Positions 12,226-25,610 of a DNA stretch of 64,000 nucleotides are shown here, one piece after another; positions within the stretch are counted from its first letter, which is position 1; every line of letters starts with the position of its first letter. The stretch comes from Solenopsis invicta. Lineage: Eukaryota > Arthropoda > Insecta > Hymenoptera > Formicidae. The position numbers and the translations under genes are program-made. The stretch spans positions 24,760,346-24,824,345 of the forward strand of contig NC_052667.1 of NCBI RefSeq assembly GCF_016802725.1, in the 5' to 3' direction. Below the pieces are notes generated by a model. The model saw only the letters and a program-made list of their open reading frames with translations. It had not been told where the DNA came from and searched no databases.

Positions 12226-15200
12226 AAGACTACTTCTTTCTTCTTTGTGTATCGTCTCATTCCATCCTCTTTCATCCCTCTTTTTTTTCACCGCCATCGA
12301 TTCGCGACCCAGTGCTTTATCACTTATCTTCATCTGTTCACTGTTTCTTACTTCTATCTGTCCGTCCCTCGATTCATTATTTCGTTTCTCTTCCGTCATT
12401 CTTCTTCCTCTACTATGTAGAGGGATTTGTACATATTCTGCCTCTATAATCTCTCACCCTCGTATGCTTCGCGAGATTTCGCCCGATCCCGCGCGATCTC
12501 GTCTCATTCGATCCGTAAAGCGAGGGAAGTAGTATATTATCGTCTACGTAAACGATATGTACATACTCTCGTTTCACGCGTTCCCTCTTCTTCTTTACTT
12601 TTAAGATACGTCATCATCCGTCTCTATTTCCGCCATCTCTTTATTCCGAGAGCGTACTTACCGAACGATCTTTTTACTCGTTTCGGTCGCCGAGTTCTCT
12701 GTCCCCCTTGAATCTTTCTCTTTCTTCTGTTGCTCCCTCTCTCTCTCTTTCTCTCTCTTTTCTCTCTTTGTCTCTCCAACGAAAAACTTTATTATTCGCT
12801 CAACGGGGATGGCGGACCTGATCTGATCTCAAAGGAGTCGAAACGCGCCGATTTGGAGGATATGCCTACACACACGAAAAAAACGCGACATTCGCAAATC
12901 GTGAATTCTTGCTGAAATCGAATGCTGTACTTAAGGCGAACGGAACGCGATCGGCGAGGAAAAAAAATAACGAAGAAATGGTTGCCAAAAACGAAAAGAG
13001 ATCCCGCTCCGCCGGATATCGCGAAGATTTGCGAATGGCACGTTCTCGTGCATGGGCTGTACACATCAAATGGTATACAGGGGTCCCGCTTTCTACCGCT
13101 TCTTTCCCGTACCCCGACTCTGTGTTCACCAGGTGAAAGTACTATTTTCGCATTTCTATAAAGTAACGTTCGTTGAATAACGAGTATATGGGCTGCGACG
13201 CGACTGTGTACGGGCTGTAAAAAGAAAGCAAAATTGGAATCTAACTGTGAGGGGTTTCTGTTACCAGTAGCGCTCGCGAAATAATACTCTCAAATACCAT
13301 AAATAATTAACGCTAATTAATCAGTTACTAAATGGCAATGAACTACAGTTTTTCATTACGTCGTGGTTTGGATGGCGGATTTTTTTCATAGCAGATAGTA
13401 GATTCTTAAGTATAGTATTAAGTAAAAAAATATTTTCAAACTGCCACAAGATATTAACAGAATGTTCTTTCTTTGGGGGTTAAGTTTTTCTAGGTAATGA
13501 TTTTGTATCGTCGAATAAACCGGCAATGAACAGCAACTTGTCGCAGCCCGAGTAAAGTCTGATATTAAATATAAACGAAACAAATCGATTATCTTGGAAG
13601 AATGACGATTGTATGACGATGTTCGTACATGAAAATAGTATTTTATCCATGTACTTGACAAATGTAGACGGCGCTTAAGTGCTTGTCCGCTTATCAACCG
13701 ACCTCGTACAACCATTTACTTATTTATCTACCTATCTACCTATCTTACTACTGACTAATAATTGGTGAAATGACTAACAGTTAACACTACTTAAGACTTT
13801 GTGTGTTAATCTTTTTTACAATAGAAAAATTCTAGAAAATAAAAAAAATGATATCTCATCTTTTTTGTGACATAAGACTATTTTTTGTTGAATAGTATTA
13901 AACATTTATTAAAAAATTAATCATAAAACATTATTAAAATATTATTTGAAAGTTTCATTATATTGTTTCCAGATATATTTAAAATAAAATAATACTTTTT
14001 AAATGGAAAACTTGTATAAAGAGTATATCTAGCATTCGAAGAATCGATCGGCACGAAGTATTTCTTCTTTCTCGAAAAATCTTTTCACTTGAGCATTCAC
14101 CAATTTGATGATCAGTAGTGATCACCCGTCATTCGTTTGCTTGCCTGTTTGGGATTGAATGTGTATGTGTCTGTTCGTTCGATGACTGCGCGACTGCGTA
14201 ACCGACTACGATCCGATGGGTCATCGAGGACGACAATGACGCCACCGACGACAAACTACCTCGACAAAAATAAATCTCCTCACGAACTAACACTTTCTAA
14301 CTGCCTTTTGCGAATGCAACTAACAAAGAAAGAAAAAACTATATATCTTCCGCCCCCGCCCGGGAGAATAAAGGACGCGCGTTTCGGCGCCACTCTCGAG
14401 CGACATTGTGATCGCTCGATCGCGATCGACAATCGTAAGGTATCCGAGAAGGTGTCCATTTACCACAGAATCCTCTCGCGTATACGTCGGGAACCGCGTA
14501 TACGCGACTCGACGCTGAATGTACTTACATCTTCACCATCACGCCTCGATCTCTTCTATCTTCACTTCACCGTCTTCACTCTCATGAGTGGGCTTGAATC
14601 CACGTGTCGCTAGTCCTCGAGCAAAAAGTTGAAAATAATTAGATCAAGAAAGCTGAAACCGAAACTGAGTGCAAGAAAATCTTGAGTCTTTTTCGTATAA
14701 ATTTCTATTAAAAAATCAATTTTACTCGTAATTAATTTGTATAAAATCCATTCTGTTTTTCTTAAACTTACAAATTATTAACTTAGAAATTTCTAATTGT
14801 TTACTAACTTCAAAATTTCTCAAACTTAGAAATGCATTAACTTTTAATATCTTGAATCATTCTTAAATCTATAGTTTCTAAATATGCCATTGAAAAGATT
14901 CTAAAAAGTAACTACTATTTCAGTAACTACTATTTCGAATTTTTATTTTTATCAAAGAAAATGGTTTTTTTTTGTAATGTCTAATTGCGTGGTCTAAATA
15001 GATCGCTTCATGGTACATCTGGTCCCGCTTCAAGTCCTCTCTTCTCGGCGTGTCTCCCTTATTTTAATGACCTTCGAGCATTCATTCATCTCCCTCTGTT
15101 ACTGTCTCTTTCTCTTTTTCTCTCGTCTGTGCCTCTTCTTGTCTGTCTCGAAGAATTTCGCCTGGATGATGTCCTGGCGGATAGGGCCCAATCTCTTTCT

Positions 15201-15720
15201 TTTTTTCTTTCTGTCCTTTCCTCTTTCTCTCGACTGCTCGAGACGAATCGCGGGGGCTCAGAGCGTTGGGAATCGTCGTCCGACAGAAAATCCCGTCCCC
15301 ACTTTCTCGTTCGAGTGAAAAAAAAAAAGAAGAAATAAGAGAAATAAAAATAAGAGAAAAAGAGTTGTCTAGCTAATACGATGAGGAAGGAAATTAATGG
15401 TGTGACCGCGAACTATATATATATAGATATACATAGGACGGTTCGTTACCATTGTTCTTCTTTGCCGAGCGACAGCGTCGAGTGTGATCGAGCGGCGAAT
15501 GAATATACACACGCGACGACAACGTACGACGATGTCGTTACGGACGGAGAGACGGAGGAGCATTCTCGCTCTCGATATTGTAATGTAAGTTATTTAATTT
15601 TACTCAAGCCGTCGCGCGCGCTCCGCTTTTTATTTATGAATCTTGTAACTTAAAGTCGAGGGTGCCCCCGTGCTGCGAGCGCGCCTTCTCTACGCGGGAA
15701 GAACGATTTTGGTCAAGTAT

Positions 15721-15930
15721 CTAAAAAGGTTTAGCTAAATACAGATCTGAAAATAATTTTGTCTGACTGTCGAGATAACTATGAAGGATGGTTTAAGCGT
15801 GATGGAGGGGTGAGGGGTAATGAGGGGCAAAATATTTTGACATTACGACAACCACAGCTTGAGCGTTCTAATTATTTTGATAATTTAACAAAATTTTCAG
15901 ATCTACAGACAGTAAAAATTTTTATGTACT
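15721..15930. mobile_element. MITE family A, copy 2 (diverged)
   Basis: Contains ACAGATCTGAAAATAATTT at the left and an inverted TCAGATCTACAG at the right, flanked by TTAGCTAAAT. The ends have decayed and the terminal CACGGAAA motif is not recognisable, so the coordinates are approximate. Confidence 0.6.
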
Positions 15931-18140
15931 TGAGCAAAAGCATTTCCCTTCCGTGTAACAAATGCGTCGAAATTCGCCGTCGATCGGCATTCCAGGGAAT
16001 CGCCACCGCGCGTGAGTTCTCGTGGTTCCGGGATAATGAAGACCGACGCACAATCCCGATAGTCTAGTGAATTCCGACGCTATTTATTTTGTTCTTTCGA
16101 TTCACTGCGTACGACGGCGACGCGCGACGCGAGATGTATTTTCCGCCCTCGTAGCGCCGGAAAAATTGGACCCGACGGAATCTACGTCGGTTTCGATCTC
16201 CGCTGCTCCTCCACGTTCCATTTTCCCGCGAGGAGGGAATCGCCCTTTGTTCAGAATGAGGAAACGTACTTAAATCGTCGGATCTCGTTATCTACGTTGC
16301 TTTATTTATCCCTCCCCCGTTGTTGCCGCTCCTTCTTCGGTTTTCTCCGTCTCTTTGACCGTTCCCGGAGGCGTCGAAGGACGGTAAAAATTTGATTTCT
16401 ACAAGTGTAATTTATATTTTAATGTATGATAAGACAAATTGACACTAGGATAATTGTAACTACGCAAGAGATTTTTCCAACGAAGGTGATGTCATTAAAT
16501 TTTAATATTCATTAAAAAAAAAATTGTTCGTTTCAACGTTGGAAATTGTGTCGCGATTATCCCATTGTCACTGTTATCCCTATCTTCCCTTCTCCGACCC
16601 CTCTATTCAGCCTCTTGTTCGAGGATCGACGAGATACGCGAGCTTCGATCGCCGGAAGACGGAACGTGGGATTGCCGAGAATTCCCCCGCCCCCTTCCCT
16701 TTTTTTCCCACGTCCCCCTTTTCCCTTTACTTTTTGTAACTTAATTCGTAACAAATCGAAAACATTTTCTTCGACTGATCGTCGTTGACTTTACATGTGT
16801 CTGCTACTGCCAGCGCGTTAACTCGTCAAGAGAAATAAAAATGAAGATACAAAAGATATACAAACACGAGCACTAGAAGGAGCTGTGAAAAAAAAAAAAA
16901 ACTTAGTCGTTAGGTCTTCTCCTGGTTGCGACCGACGTCTCGGCTACGACGTAAGGGCCCCCCGCTGAGCAGACATCGAATGGGTCGTGTTTGAACGGGC
17001 CGATGTGACAATCATCATCCTTCGCGATGAAATTGAAAGTTTAAGAGCTACGCACCGTATAGTACAATTAACATAAGCTACAGTGACACGATCGAGCCGA
17101 GGCAAAATGGTTATTCAGAAGTGATCGGGAAAGCTGGACGTGATTATCGATCTTCGAGGGGTCGGTGTATCGTCTCGTGATTCAAACACGAAAATTGTTC
17201 GGTAATGGAATCGCTCTTGACAAATCGACCGCGCGTGATCTTCGTGGGTGAAGCAAAATTAAATCTCCTCGACGTGGAATGTATGTGGACCGAGTATTCG
17301 TACGATGTTCGGCTTCGTTCGAGTCGTTAAAAATTTGCGAAGGATTGGAAAGACGTTGCTTTCGGTAACAGGATTGGGGAGACGCGTTGTTTTCTCAGAC
17401 GCATCGGCGGGCGGTCCTTATGACGTGGGTGCATAAATCGAATCTTGGTGCATGCCACTCCACAATTACTTCAGTAGGCATCGAGTTAGAGTCCCGTTCG
17501 CTCTTGCAGTCGCGTAACGTCCGTATTACGTTTCTCGCACTACAATTTGTCGCGCGTATTCCAATCCTACATCAATTTATCCGACGAACTTCGCGATCTC
17601 CTGGAGGAAGTTTCAAAATCTTTTGAAACTTCAGCTTTCACTTTTTTTTTATCCGAACTTCCAATCGAGTAAAAAACAAGACTATAAAAAGAAATTTGCA
17701 ACAGTTTTTTTTTTTCCTGAAAGAAATGACGAAAAGTCACTCGCGACAAACGTGATACGGGCCTCACGAGGACCGAACGCGCCGCAAAGCGACGCGATCT
17801 GTGTGTTCGAATAAATCCGCCGGTCCTCCGGCGAGATCTCGCGAATCCCGGATACAATGTCCGGCTTTCCTTCGGCCGGTGCGATAACGAAAGAATCTCA
17901 TTCACAAATTGGCGTCGCTTCGCGCGCGAAGTGCGCGTAATCCGTACATGTTACGTGTCACGGTACGCGCGCGCTTGTAAAACATATATATACATATAGA
18001 TATATACACATATAGTAGGTCCGCACAGGCTGTGGGTCCGTGTGTCGAATATCGCGATTTGTAGCAAACGAGAGAAGACATTCTGGTTTTTAATATCGAC
18101 GCATCATTATATTAGTCTGTTACCGAAGAACTCTAAAAGC

Positions 18141-18141
<1 letters not shown>

Positions 18142-18178
<37 letters not shown>
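18142..18178. repeat. TA dinucleotide microsatellite
   Basis: About 18 TA units. A shorter TA run follows at 18234-18251. Confidence 0.9.
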
Positions 18179-18185
<7 letters not shown>

Positions 18186-21100
18186 TATAAATATGTATAG
18201 TTGAATATCAATTTAACGATATGCATAGGGAATATATATATATATATATATTATTATTATTACTATTATTAATTATTATTATTGTTATATAAAATAAAGT
18301 TTAAGACAACGTTAATCAAATAACAAGTCCGATAGAAGGAGACCAGCGGAGAGGGTGGTATCTGCGGATTTATCTTGTACACCCGTGTTGACTTTCTCCC
18401 TCATTCCCCCCTTTTTCTCCCTCCCCCCTTTCTCGTATTACTGTCGTTTACCACCCCCTCCGCTTCTAAAAGCAGGCGAAGTACGTCGAACTGCATCTTC
18501 GATAAATCGTACGAGTCGCTTTTAGCCTCTCCTGCGCGATGTTGATTAAAAGAGTTAAAAGAAGCAAGGGAAGTAAGAAGAAGGAGGATAAGATACGAAC
18601 ACGGTGATTTTTGTTTTTTGTTTTTTTGAGAAGTGCGAATCGGTAGAAAACGGAAGAGAAGGGAAAGAGAATAAAACGTGTGTGTGTGCGAGATAGGGGA
18701 CCGCAGGCCACTGGTCCCGCGAAGACTTTTTCTCTCTCGACTCATAACTTACTTATTCACGAAAACAAGAAAGCTGCACAATGATCGATGATGGTCAATA
18801 AAGCGATACTAAATCTTTTCCACGCTTGGCTTGTTGCTGAATCAATCTCTCTCTTTCTCTCTGTCTCTATCTTTTTCTGTCTCTCATATGACCCACAAAC
18901 TGATTATCGAATCACGTTTCACCTTTCTCCTCTTTCTTTCCCCCCTCGTTACTCTCGCGATTCGATCCTCCCCTTTGTCCGATCGTCAGGACGTCTTCGT
19001 CTCGACGATTCATTTGTAACGTCCCCGGACGACGCATGCTCTTTTTTCCGATCGACCGCTTTCGACGTTCAGCCCAGCTGGAAAATATATAGCTATAGAT
19101 TGAAAAAAGTATCGCGATCGATTTAAAATCGAATCTCCGATACGATGGCCAGTGGATCGTCTTCAAAATAGGATACACGGTTTGATTAATTTTCTCGACG
19201 ATGCGTATCGCTTCGCGAATATAAGAGTCTCTTCGTGCAACGATGGAGATATTAATCTATGTATCGCTGATCCTTAATGATCTTAATGATGTGAAACAAA
19301 TACAACAGAACGTCGCGATCCACGTCGAGCCTTCGATCGATCGACTAATGGCGATCTCTATTACTCTACATCTCCAACAATACTCTGCTAATTCTCTTTT
19401 TCTCTTTTTCTCTCAATCTACACCACACTATAACTACTATACTTATATACGCACATGATCTTCTCGATGATGCCTCTCATTGACGTATTTAATGCACAAT
19501 GACGAGTAACGACAGAGATGTGTATTTTTTTTCATTATCATGTAACTTCCTATGTCTTCGTTGCTTCCTATTGTAGTCTAAGACGTCCAGTGAAATGCAA
19601 TGTCTTCGGGTCGCAATTTTTTGAACTGCCGTCGCGTTCATTTTTTATTATCTTCTCTAATTTCTGAATACGACAAAGAGAAAGGAAACAGACAACAATT
19701 TTGGAGATTTTTAAACAATAACTTTTCATAGTATGAATAATTTTGACGATTTCTTTGGAAACAAATTACATTTATATTCACATAAATTATCATATTTATA
19801 TACGAATTAGTACACGTAGACTGTTTGCGAAGAGCGGATCAAAATGATTTCACTTGCGCATTGCATTTTAACAAACGTCAATCGTTGCGGTTCCTGTCGC
19901 CTGATCGCCTTCGATCGAATATTCAGCGAATAAATTACCGATCTCGTCTTCTACTCTGAACGACCACGCAACAACTAACTTTGTGCACAACTTTTCTTCG
20001 TAATTCCATCTGCTCACGGACTTATACCGACTCTCTGTTATATCTCTCTACGCTTGTCTGTCTGTACATTGATTCACTTTGGCACGGCACTCTCGCTCAT
20101 ACTTTATCCCTTATCACCGAGGCCGAATTGCACCGACAAACATTAAAAAAATTAATTCCGAGTCGACAAATTTCTCTCTCTATTTCCGTCCAGATTACAG
20201 TTTTATCCATAGCGCGTAGTTTAGGTGAAAAGAGGTGAATGAGAGATAGTGATTGGATCGATCAGGATTTATGCGGTAACATTCTGACATTTGTCTCTCA
20301 TTTTTGTTACTTAAAAGACAATTAATCGCGTGCGATTACAGTGGCACGCAAAATAAAATGTGATCTCTTTTTAAATAGATAAATTGTCTACAAATTTGTT
20401 GGCATTTTTATTATTTTTTAAGAATTTTTTTGTTAAAATTAAGAAGATTGAATTAACAATCATTTTGCTCAAGTCAATTCATTAGTTGTTAAACACATAC
20501 CACTAATATCATAAGCGAAATACAGAATATGACAATGGGATTCTTAGGGAACGATATTGGTGCAATCGGTTCCAACTACTCTGCTTCCGCACGAACGGAT
20601 TCGACACGCGGTCCGACTTGTAGAAAGAAGAAAGAATAGGCCACTCAACATAATTGAACTGTGATACTCAACGCAATCTAATTTACGTCATGTGGAAATT
20701 TAAAATTGCGAATCGCGTGAATTTTAACGGAGAAGCCCTTTAGAAATTCCGGGGATGTCTCACTGACGACGCGTTTCCGAGCGAGGAGAATCCTAACACC
20801 GGTGAGAAGACGCGACACCACAGTCAATCAGATCCGACTACTCTCACAAGCCACACTGATTACTTGCGCAAACATCAGCATTTCAATGAGACAAACCGAC
20901 GAGAATGTGTCACCCTTAACCCTCAAGCTCGCGTTGAAACTCCGCGTGAGAAACAGACGGAGCAAGGACTTTGCGTTGATCCTTAATTGGTACGATGGAA
21001 GATATTGGCGCGGGAAAAAAAAAAGAGAATCGGTAGTGAAAGATTAGAGCGTAAGATTTTATGTTTTCGTGGTAAAGAGAAAGAAGAGAATTTTGATAGA

Positions 21101-21309
21101 CGTAAATATCAAAACTTCCAACTTTCAACAAGTAACATAAATAAGTTTCAATATTTATTCGTAAGATTTATTCGTCAGTATTTATTTGTCAGTATTTATT
21201 CGTCAGTATTCGTAATTAGTTGTGAATATTATGTACGAAATATTTATTTTAGACACATATATAGTTGTAGGTGCTTTGTAACTATATTTTGTAACATAAC
21301 ATTTGTTAG

Positions 21310-21517
21310 AAGGTACCTGGACTGAATAAGGCCCCACTTGATTTATTTTATTTTTTAAAACTCTATTAAACGGAGTTTAAAAATATTCTATTCAACAATT
21401 GTATTTAATAATTTAAGTCTATTTAATTAATAAAAGATTTCATTTTTAAAAACTCTATTTAGTGGAGTTTAAAAAAATAAAATAAATTAAGTGAGCCTTA
21501 CTCAGCCCAGGTACCTT
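21310..21517. mobile_element. MITE with AAGGTACCTGG termini (about 208 bp)
   Basis: The left end, AAGGTACCTGGACTGAATAA, and the right end, GCCCAGGTACCTT, are inverted copies. The complementarity continues inward for about 50 bp through TTATTTTATTTTTTAAA and its complement. An inner pair of ACTCTATT..GGAGTTTAAAA hairpins sits in the middle. GTTA flanks both ends and may be the target duplication. There is no ORF, so it is a non-autonomous element. Confidence 0.8.
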
Positions 21518-21893
21518 GTTATAAAAAAGCTATAAAAAAAAGCTATAAAAAGAACGTATAGAAAATGTACAAAATGTAATTTAATGTTATATTCGATTCT
21601 GAAAGAATACTTAAAAACCGTCTGATAAAATCTATTCCATTGTACCAGTTAAGATAATACCTCAACAATATTAAAATAATTTACAAATGTATGTATTTAT
21701 TTAAATAGAAAATTATGAGATTTCGCAAAGGGTTTCTGAAGTTTCTACAGCTATTCGATAATAAATTGGTGTATTCCAAAAGAAGAAGAAAAAAAAGGTT
21801 ATTGACACGCGTGCAATATTGACGTAAGAATTAATAATTCGTAAGAAAGAGAGAGAGAGAGAGAGAGAGAACCAAAATATTTAAATCATCTTA

Positions 21894-21933
<40 letters not shown>

Positions 21934-22162
21934 TGATATCCTCGAGAGAATTTAATTCTTACGCGACAATATTGCAGCTGACAATTAATCAGCCGATTCA
22001 ACTCGTGTTTCGAGCTTGGAAAACGCGCGTCCGCGTCCGCAAAAGAATGAAGCGCGATCGAAAGAAGCGAATGTGTTGTCGCTTGAGGGTTGAAGTAGTG
22101 GTTACGCGCGATCCGATCGTTCCACCCTGTTGTAACCATTATGTTATCCTTTACTCTTGAAG

Positions 22163-22231
22163 GTGATAGGTGGCGAGTTGCAGGAACGTTTGATACCGGT
22201 ACCCTACAGCAAGAGTTCGACAGACCAAGCT
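22163..22231 (+). CDS. PMCA: PMCA internal exon preceding the second calmodulin-binding tail (23 codons)
   Basis: A 69-nt exon, phase 0 at both ends, with acceptor CTTTACTCTTGAAG and donor GT at 22232 (GCT|GTAAGC). It encodes VIGGELQERLIPVPYSKSS followed by TDQA. In insect PMCA isoforms, as I recall them, a segment of this type sits directly before the IRVVNAF calmodulin-binding helix, and the next in-phase PMCA exon here (33586) begins with exactly that. Acceptor AGs also exist at 22168-69, 22176-77 and 22182-83. The first was chosen because it keeps phase 0, matches the upstream PMCA donor phase and has the best pyrimidine tract. Usage of downstream AGs would shorten the insert by 5 or 7 codons. 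Confidence 0.75.
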
Positions 22232-22752
22232 GTAAGCGCTCCTCTCTCTTGCTCTATCTTTTCTTTCTCTTTCTCTATCTCTTTCTTTCTTTCTCTCTTA
22301 TTTCTGTCTCGAGCTCTTCCTTTTCGCTCTCTGTGTCACTCGCCCGTTTGCTCGCTCGCAGCTGTCTTTTGACCCTTACGCTTTTACACGCTTCTTATTC
22401 TATCGATCGTCTCTCTCCCTCCTCTCCTCTTCCTTCTCACCTCACGATTCGTCCTACCTACTTCTTGTCTTCTGTCTCTCCTCCACCCTCCCCCCCCCCT
22501 CTCTCCCTCTCTCGTGTAAAATATACATTCCGAGAGCGGGGCATGTTGATAATTTGTAAGATCTATTTTGTACCTAAAGGTGAATCTTGGAAATTGCAAA
22601 TTTGCCCCGTTCCAAGTCCCCGAGACCCCCCTTCATCTCTCGCTCCTCTCCAGATCTCTTCTTCTTCTCTCTTCTTTCCCTCTGTCGTGATCTTTCTGTT
22701 TATCTATCTACGTATACTTCCCGCTTTCTACTTTATACTTATTCTACAATAG

Positions 22753-22821
22753 GATAATATTACGGCTTGTACTACTGGACCGGGCAGCCTTTCCTGCCCT
22801 CGACGCCAGTACGAAGGAAAG
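22753..22821 (+). CDS. Candidate 69-nt cassette exon of PMCA
   Basis: The acceptor TTATTCTACAATAG (AG at 22751-22752) and the donor AAG|GTACAT (GT at 22822-22823) bracket exactly 23 open codons in phase 0-0. This is the same length and phase as the accepted exon 520 bp upstream. The peptide begins DNITACTTGPGSLSCPRRQ and ends YEGK, with two cysteines, and is not low-complexity. If included it would sit between TDQA and IRVVNAF, immediately before the calmodulin-binding helix. If retained it would hit a stop 8 codons into the intron. I do not recognise the peptide, and only splice signals and phase support it. Confidence 0.35.
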
Positions 22822-24756
22822 GTACATGTCTGTGTTAATCCTTGACGTCCCCAAGCTTGTTCGATATATTTAAAGCGCGGCAAGGATTAGCGATTTCTGA
22901 GCCTACTCTCTGCGCCACTGTTGCTTGTAGGGGCTTTCGTTGGCATATGGCATATATTAATGTCTTTTTTTTTCTTTTTTATTTATTTTTCACTTAGAGA
23001 GCTACCGCCGCCGTAAAGACGCCGCTCCAGTTGGCGAGATTCTTCACGCGGGGAATCTCGCAGGGAATACTTTTTATCCGGCAAAACAGACTAAGCTGAA
23101 CGAAGGCGATGAGCGAAGAATAGCGTTACTCCGCATTTTACGCTAATAATAAGACGCTAGAATGCTTTTCGCCGAATCAAGTCAGCCCTCTGGTGGTACA
23201 AGTCCGTCGCTTCCTACTCTGTTGTTCTAACTTCCCCTGTTCATACACCTCCCCACCCCTCTTCTCCCGCCCCCATCCCTGCAACACTCGGTGTCCTATG
23301 TTATTGTGACTTTACATCGTGTACTCGTCGTGTGTCTGTATCTCATCTACACTCTCTTCTGCTTTCGTCCCAACCCTCTCCCAGTTCTCACGGATCGTTC
23401 GTCAGGGATCGAAACTGGTAGTATCGCTTGAGTGATATCGGTTCTCGGTGCTGTGACGCGTACACGGATGCGGAATCGACCTTTTTATTTTTTTCCCTTC
23501 CTGTTCGTTGCGCGAGAGTCGAGAATCGCTCGGTTTCGGTCCCTGCTCGCGGAATTTCACCCGTCCGTATTTTGCGCAATTGTTCTCCACGACCCTTCTC
23601 TCCCCACTCGCTTCCTCCGCTGCATCACATCCGGTTCCCTGAAAAGAGAAATCGCTGCGTCGAGTGAAAGCCGACGAGTGGCGTTCGCGGACCTGCTAGA
23701 AAGGCCGAGTTGATTTTAGTGTGTCATGCATTTAGGATGACTTTTAGCGTTAGGTCTTCTTGCGTGCCGATCACGCCGAATGCGAATTCCACGCCGGAGT
23801 ACGGTCACACGTTTACCGTTTGCATGAGAGAGACGCGATGCCAGAGCGCGATGCGAACCTCATGCGCGAAACTTTGGCGCTGTTTATATTATATATATAT
23901 ATATAAAAAAAAAGAAAGAAGAAATGCGTGTGACGTTTGCTTTTACCCTGACTGTGTTGCTTAACGTATCGCTGCAGTTTAAGTGTGTAGCTGTGTGTGC
24001 AGATTGTACATACGCCGGCGTATATAGTGTCGTTGCATTGTGGCTGCATCGCGGCTGCGATCCTTTATTTGCGATCGCGACGATGCCCGTGACTGAGAAC
24101 CTTGCACGTTGCTTTCGTTGTCGTATTTTGCGTCGCGAGCGACGATATCAGTTCGTTGCGCGATACGCTTTGTCGAATCCGCTACTAACTCCCTTACCAC
24201 AATCGATCCCTGTCGAACGCAAGACTTTGAGCGAAGCGAATTGAATCCTAATCGAACGCAGCTGTCTGTGCTTGCTTACACGCAGTTTATACATTGCATC
24301 TCTCACGTTATTTTTCTGCAACATGTGTCCTAGCGGAAACATGTGTTTTTGTAATCGGAAGTTAAGACCGGCCTCCTCGTTTCACTGAATTCATACTTCG
24401 ATGCAGCAGAGACACGCAATTGCATTCGTTTACGAATCGCGAATTATTTCTTTGCGATTAGCATCGGAAGATGAAGTCGTCGAAGCGTGTCGGTCTTAAT
24501 TTTTGATTTTAACTTAATCTAGTTCTTTCGACTTAATCTAGCAAGAAGATTCTCGATCAAATTCTACATCGCCATATCGATCGTGACACGATCTGAGAAA
24601 GCCAGAGTCACTAAAAGGACCGCTGACTAAGGGCCACTTTGACCAATTTCGATTAACTTTAATTGGCGATTAACTCAATCAGAAGAATGACCCACATGGA
24701 AAGTAAAACGGTTATTATTAGAACAAGACGGAAAATTCTTTTCTCTCTTTAATTTA

Positions 24757-24970
24757 CACGAAAAGAACGGTTTTGCTAAAGTAACTAAAAATTTAGCTGA
24801 ATACAGATCTGAAAATAATTTTGTTAGACTATTGAAGTAATTATGTCAGACTCTCAAACCAATTGCTTGAATGTCAAATTTTTTTGCAGTGTTGCTCACT
24901 ATGCTTAAACATTCATTATAATTATTTTGATGATCTAATAAAATTATTTTCAGATCCAGCTAAACGTTTA
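24757..24970. mobile_element. MITE family A, copy 3
   Basis: The left end is CACGAAAAGAACGGTTTTGC, preceded by TA, with inner motif AATTTAGCTGAATACAGATC. The right inner end is TTTTCAGATCCAGCTAAACG. The right terminus is lost. Confidence 0.75.
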
Positions 24971-25369
24971 GATTACATTTGATCGATAATAATTAACCTA
25001 TTTTATAATTTGAACATACATGAAATTATTAATTTTTTTATTACTTAATATACGAGCTGTTGGCAACACTACTGATAAAATTAATCGTCGATTAAAGCTA
25101 ATTGAAATTGGCCGAAGTAGCTGTAAAGATCTGTTTCTTGTAGCTGAACTTGATTAAATTTCTTCAGTTCGGTTATTTATGTATTTAAGGTAAATACGCG
25201 AACTGAAGAAGTTTAAGCAGATTGAAAAAATTTAATAAAGTTAACTTTCTTTCAGTATAGTGCACATTTTCTTAGTGTACTTAAAGTGAAATAAATGTAC
25301 GTTTGAAACTTGGCGAAACAAGAAAGAACGTTCCAGTGCAGTCCATTGCAGCAACAAAAAACAGACCTA

Positions 25370-25610
25370 CACGGAAACAAAGTTTTTTTTTGCTGAAGTG
25401 TTTAAAAATTTAGTTGGACGCGGCTTTAAAAATAATTTTTGTTAAATCATCAAAATAATTATGCTCAGACTGGTTGCCAGAATGTCAAAACTTTGCAACA
25501 GTCTTCGTCACGCTTGATCTTTATAATTTTTCTGATGATTCAACAAAGTTATTTTCAGATCTGTATTCAGCTAAATTTTTAGACAATTCAGCAAAACTAT
25601 TCTTTCCGTG
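25370..25610. mobile_element. MITE family A, copy 4 (best preserved, 241 bp, TA flanks)
   Basis: Ends CACGGAAA...TTTCCGTG are perfect inverted termini, flanked on both sides by TA. Inner inverted motifs are TTTAGTTGGACGCGG/CTGTATTCAGCTAAA and a central ATCATCAAAATAATTA / GATTCAACAAAGTTATTTTC pair. There is no ORF. A TA target duplication is the hallmark of Tc1/mariner/pogo-type transposition. Confidence 0.82.

Larger units (their letters stand above)
12226..22162. other. 3' UTR of PMCA terminal exon 1 and following intron
   Basis: The first part (to roughly 13.2 kb, inferred) would be 3' UTR of the preceding exon: CT-rich, without coding. I could not fix a cleavage site. From 13.3 kb the DNA becomes AT-rich in blocks (13.3-14.1, 14.6-15.0, 19.5-19.8 and 20.3-20.5 kb) alternating with CpG-containing DNA. 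It holds a MITE copy at 15721-15930, TA arrays at about 18142-18178, 18234-18251 and 21899-21931, a GA run at 21848-21870 and a MITE at 21310-21517. No exon with a recognisable peptide was found. Confidence 0.55.

Noticed and set aside
22141..22752. 203-codon open frame starting at 22141
   Set aside because: It is in a different frame from the LQERLIPVPY exon and runs through CT-rich intron; only the 69-nt exon is credible.
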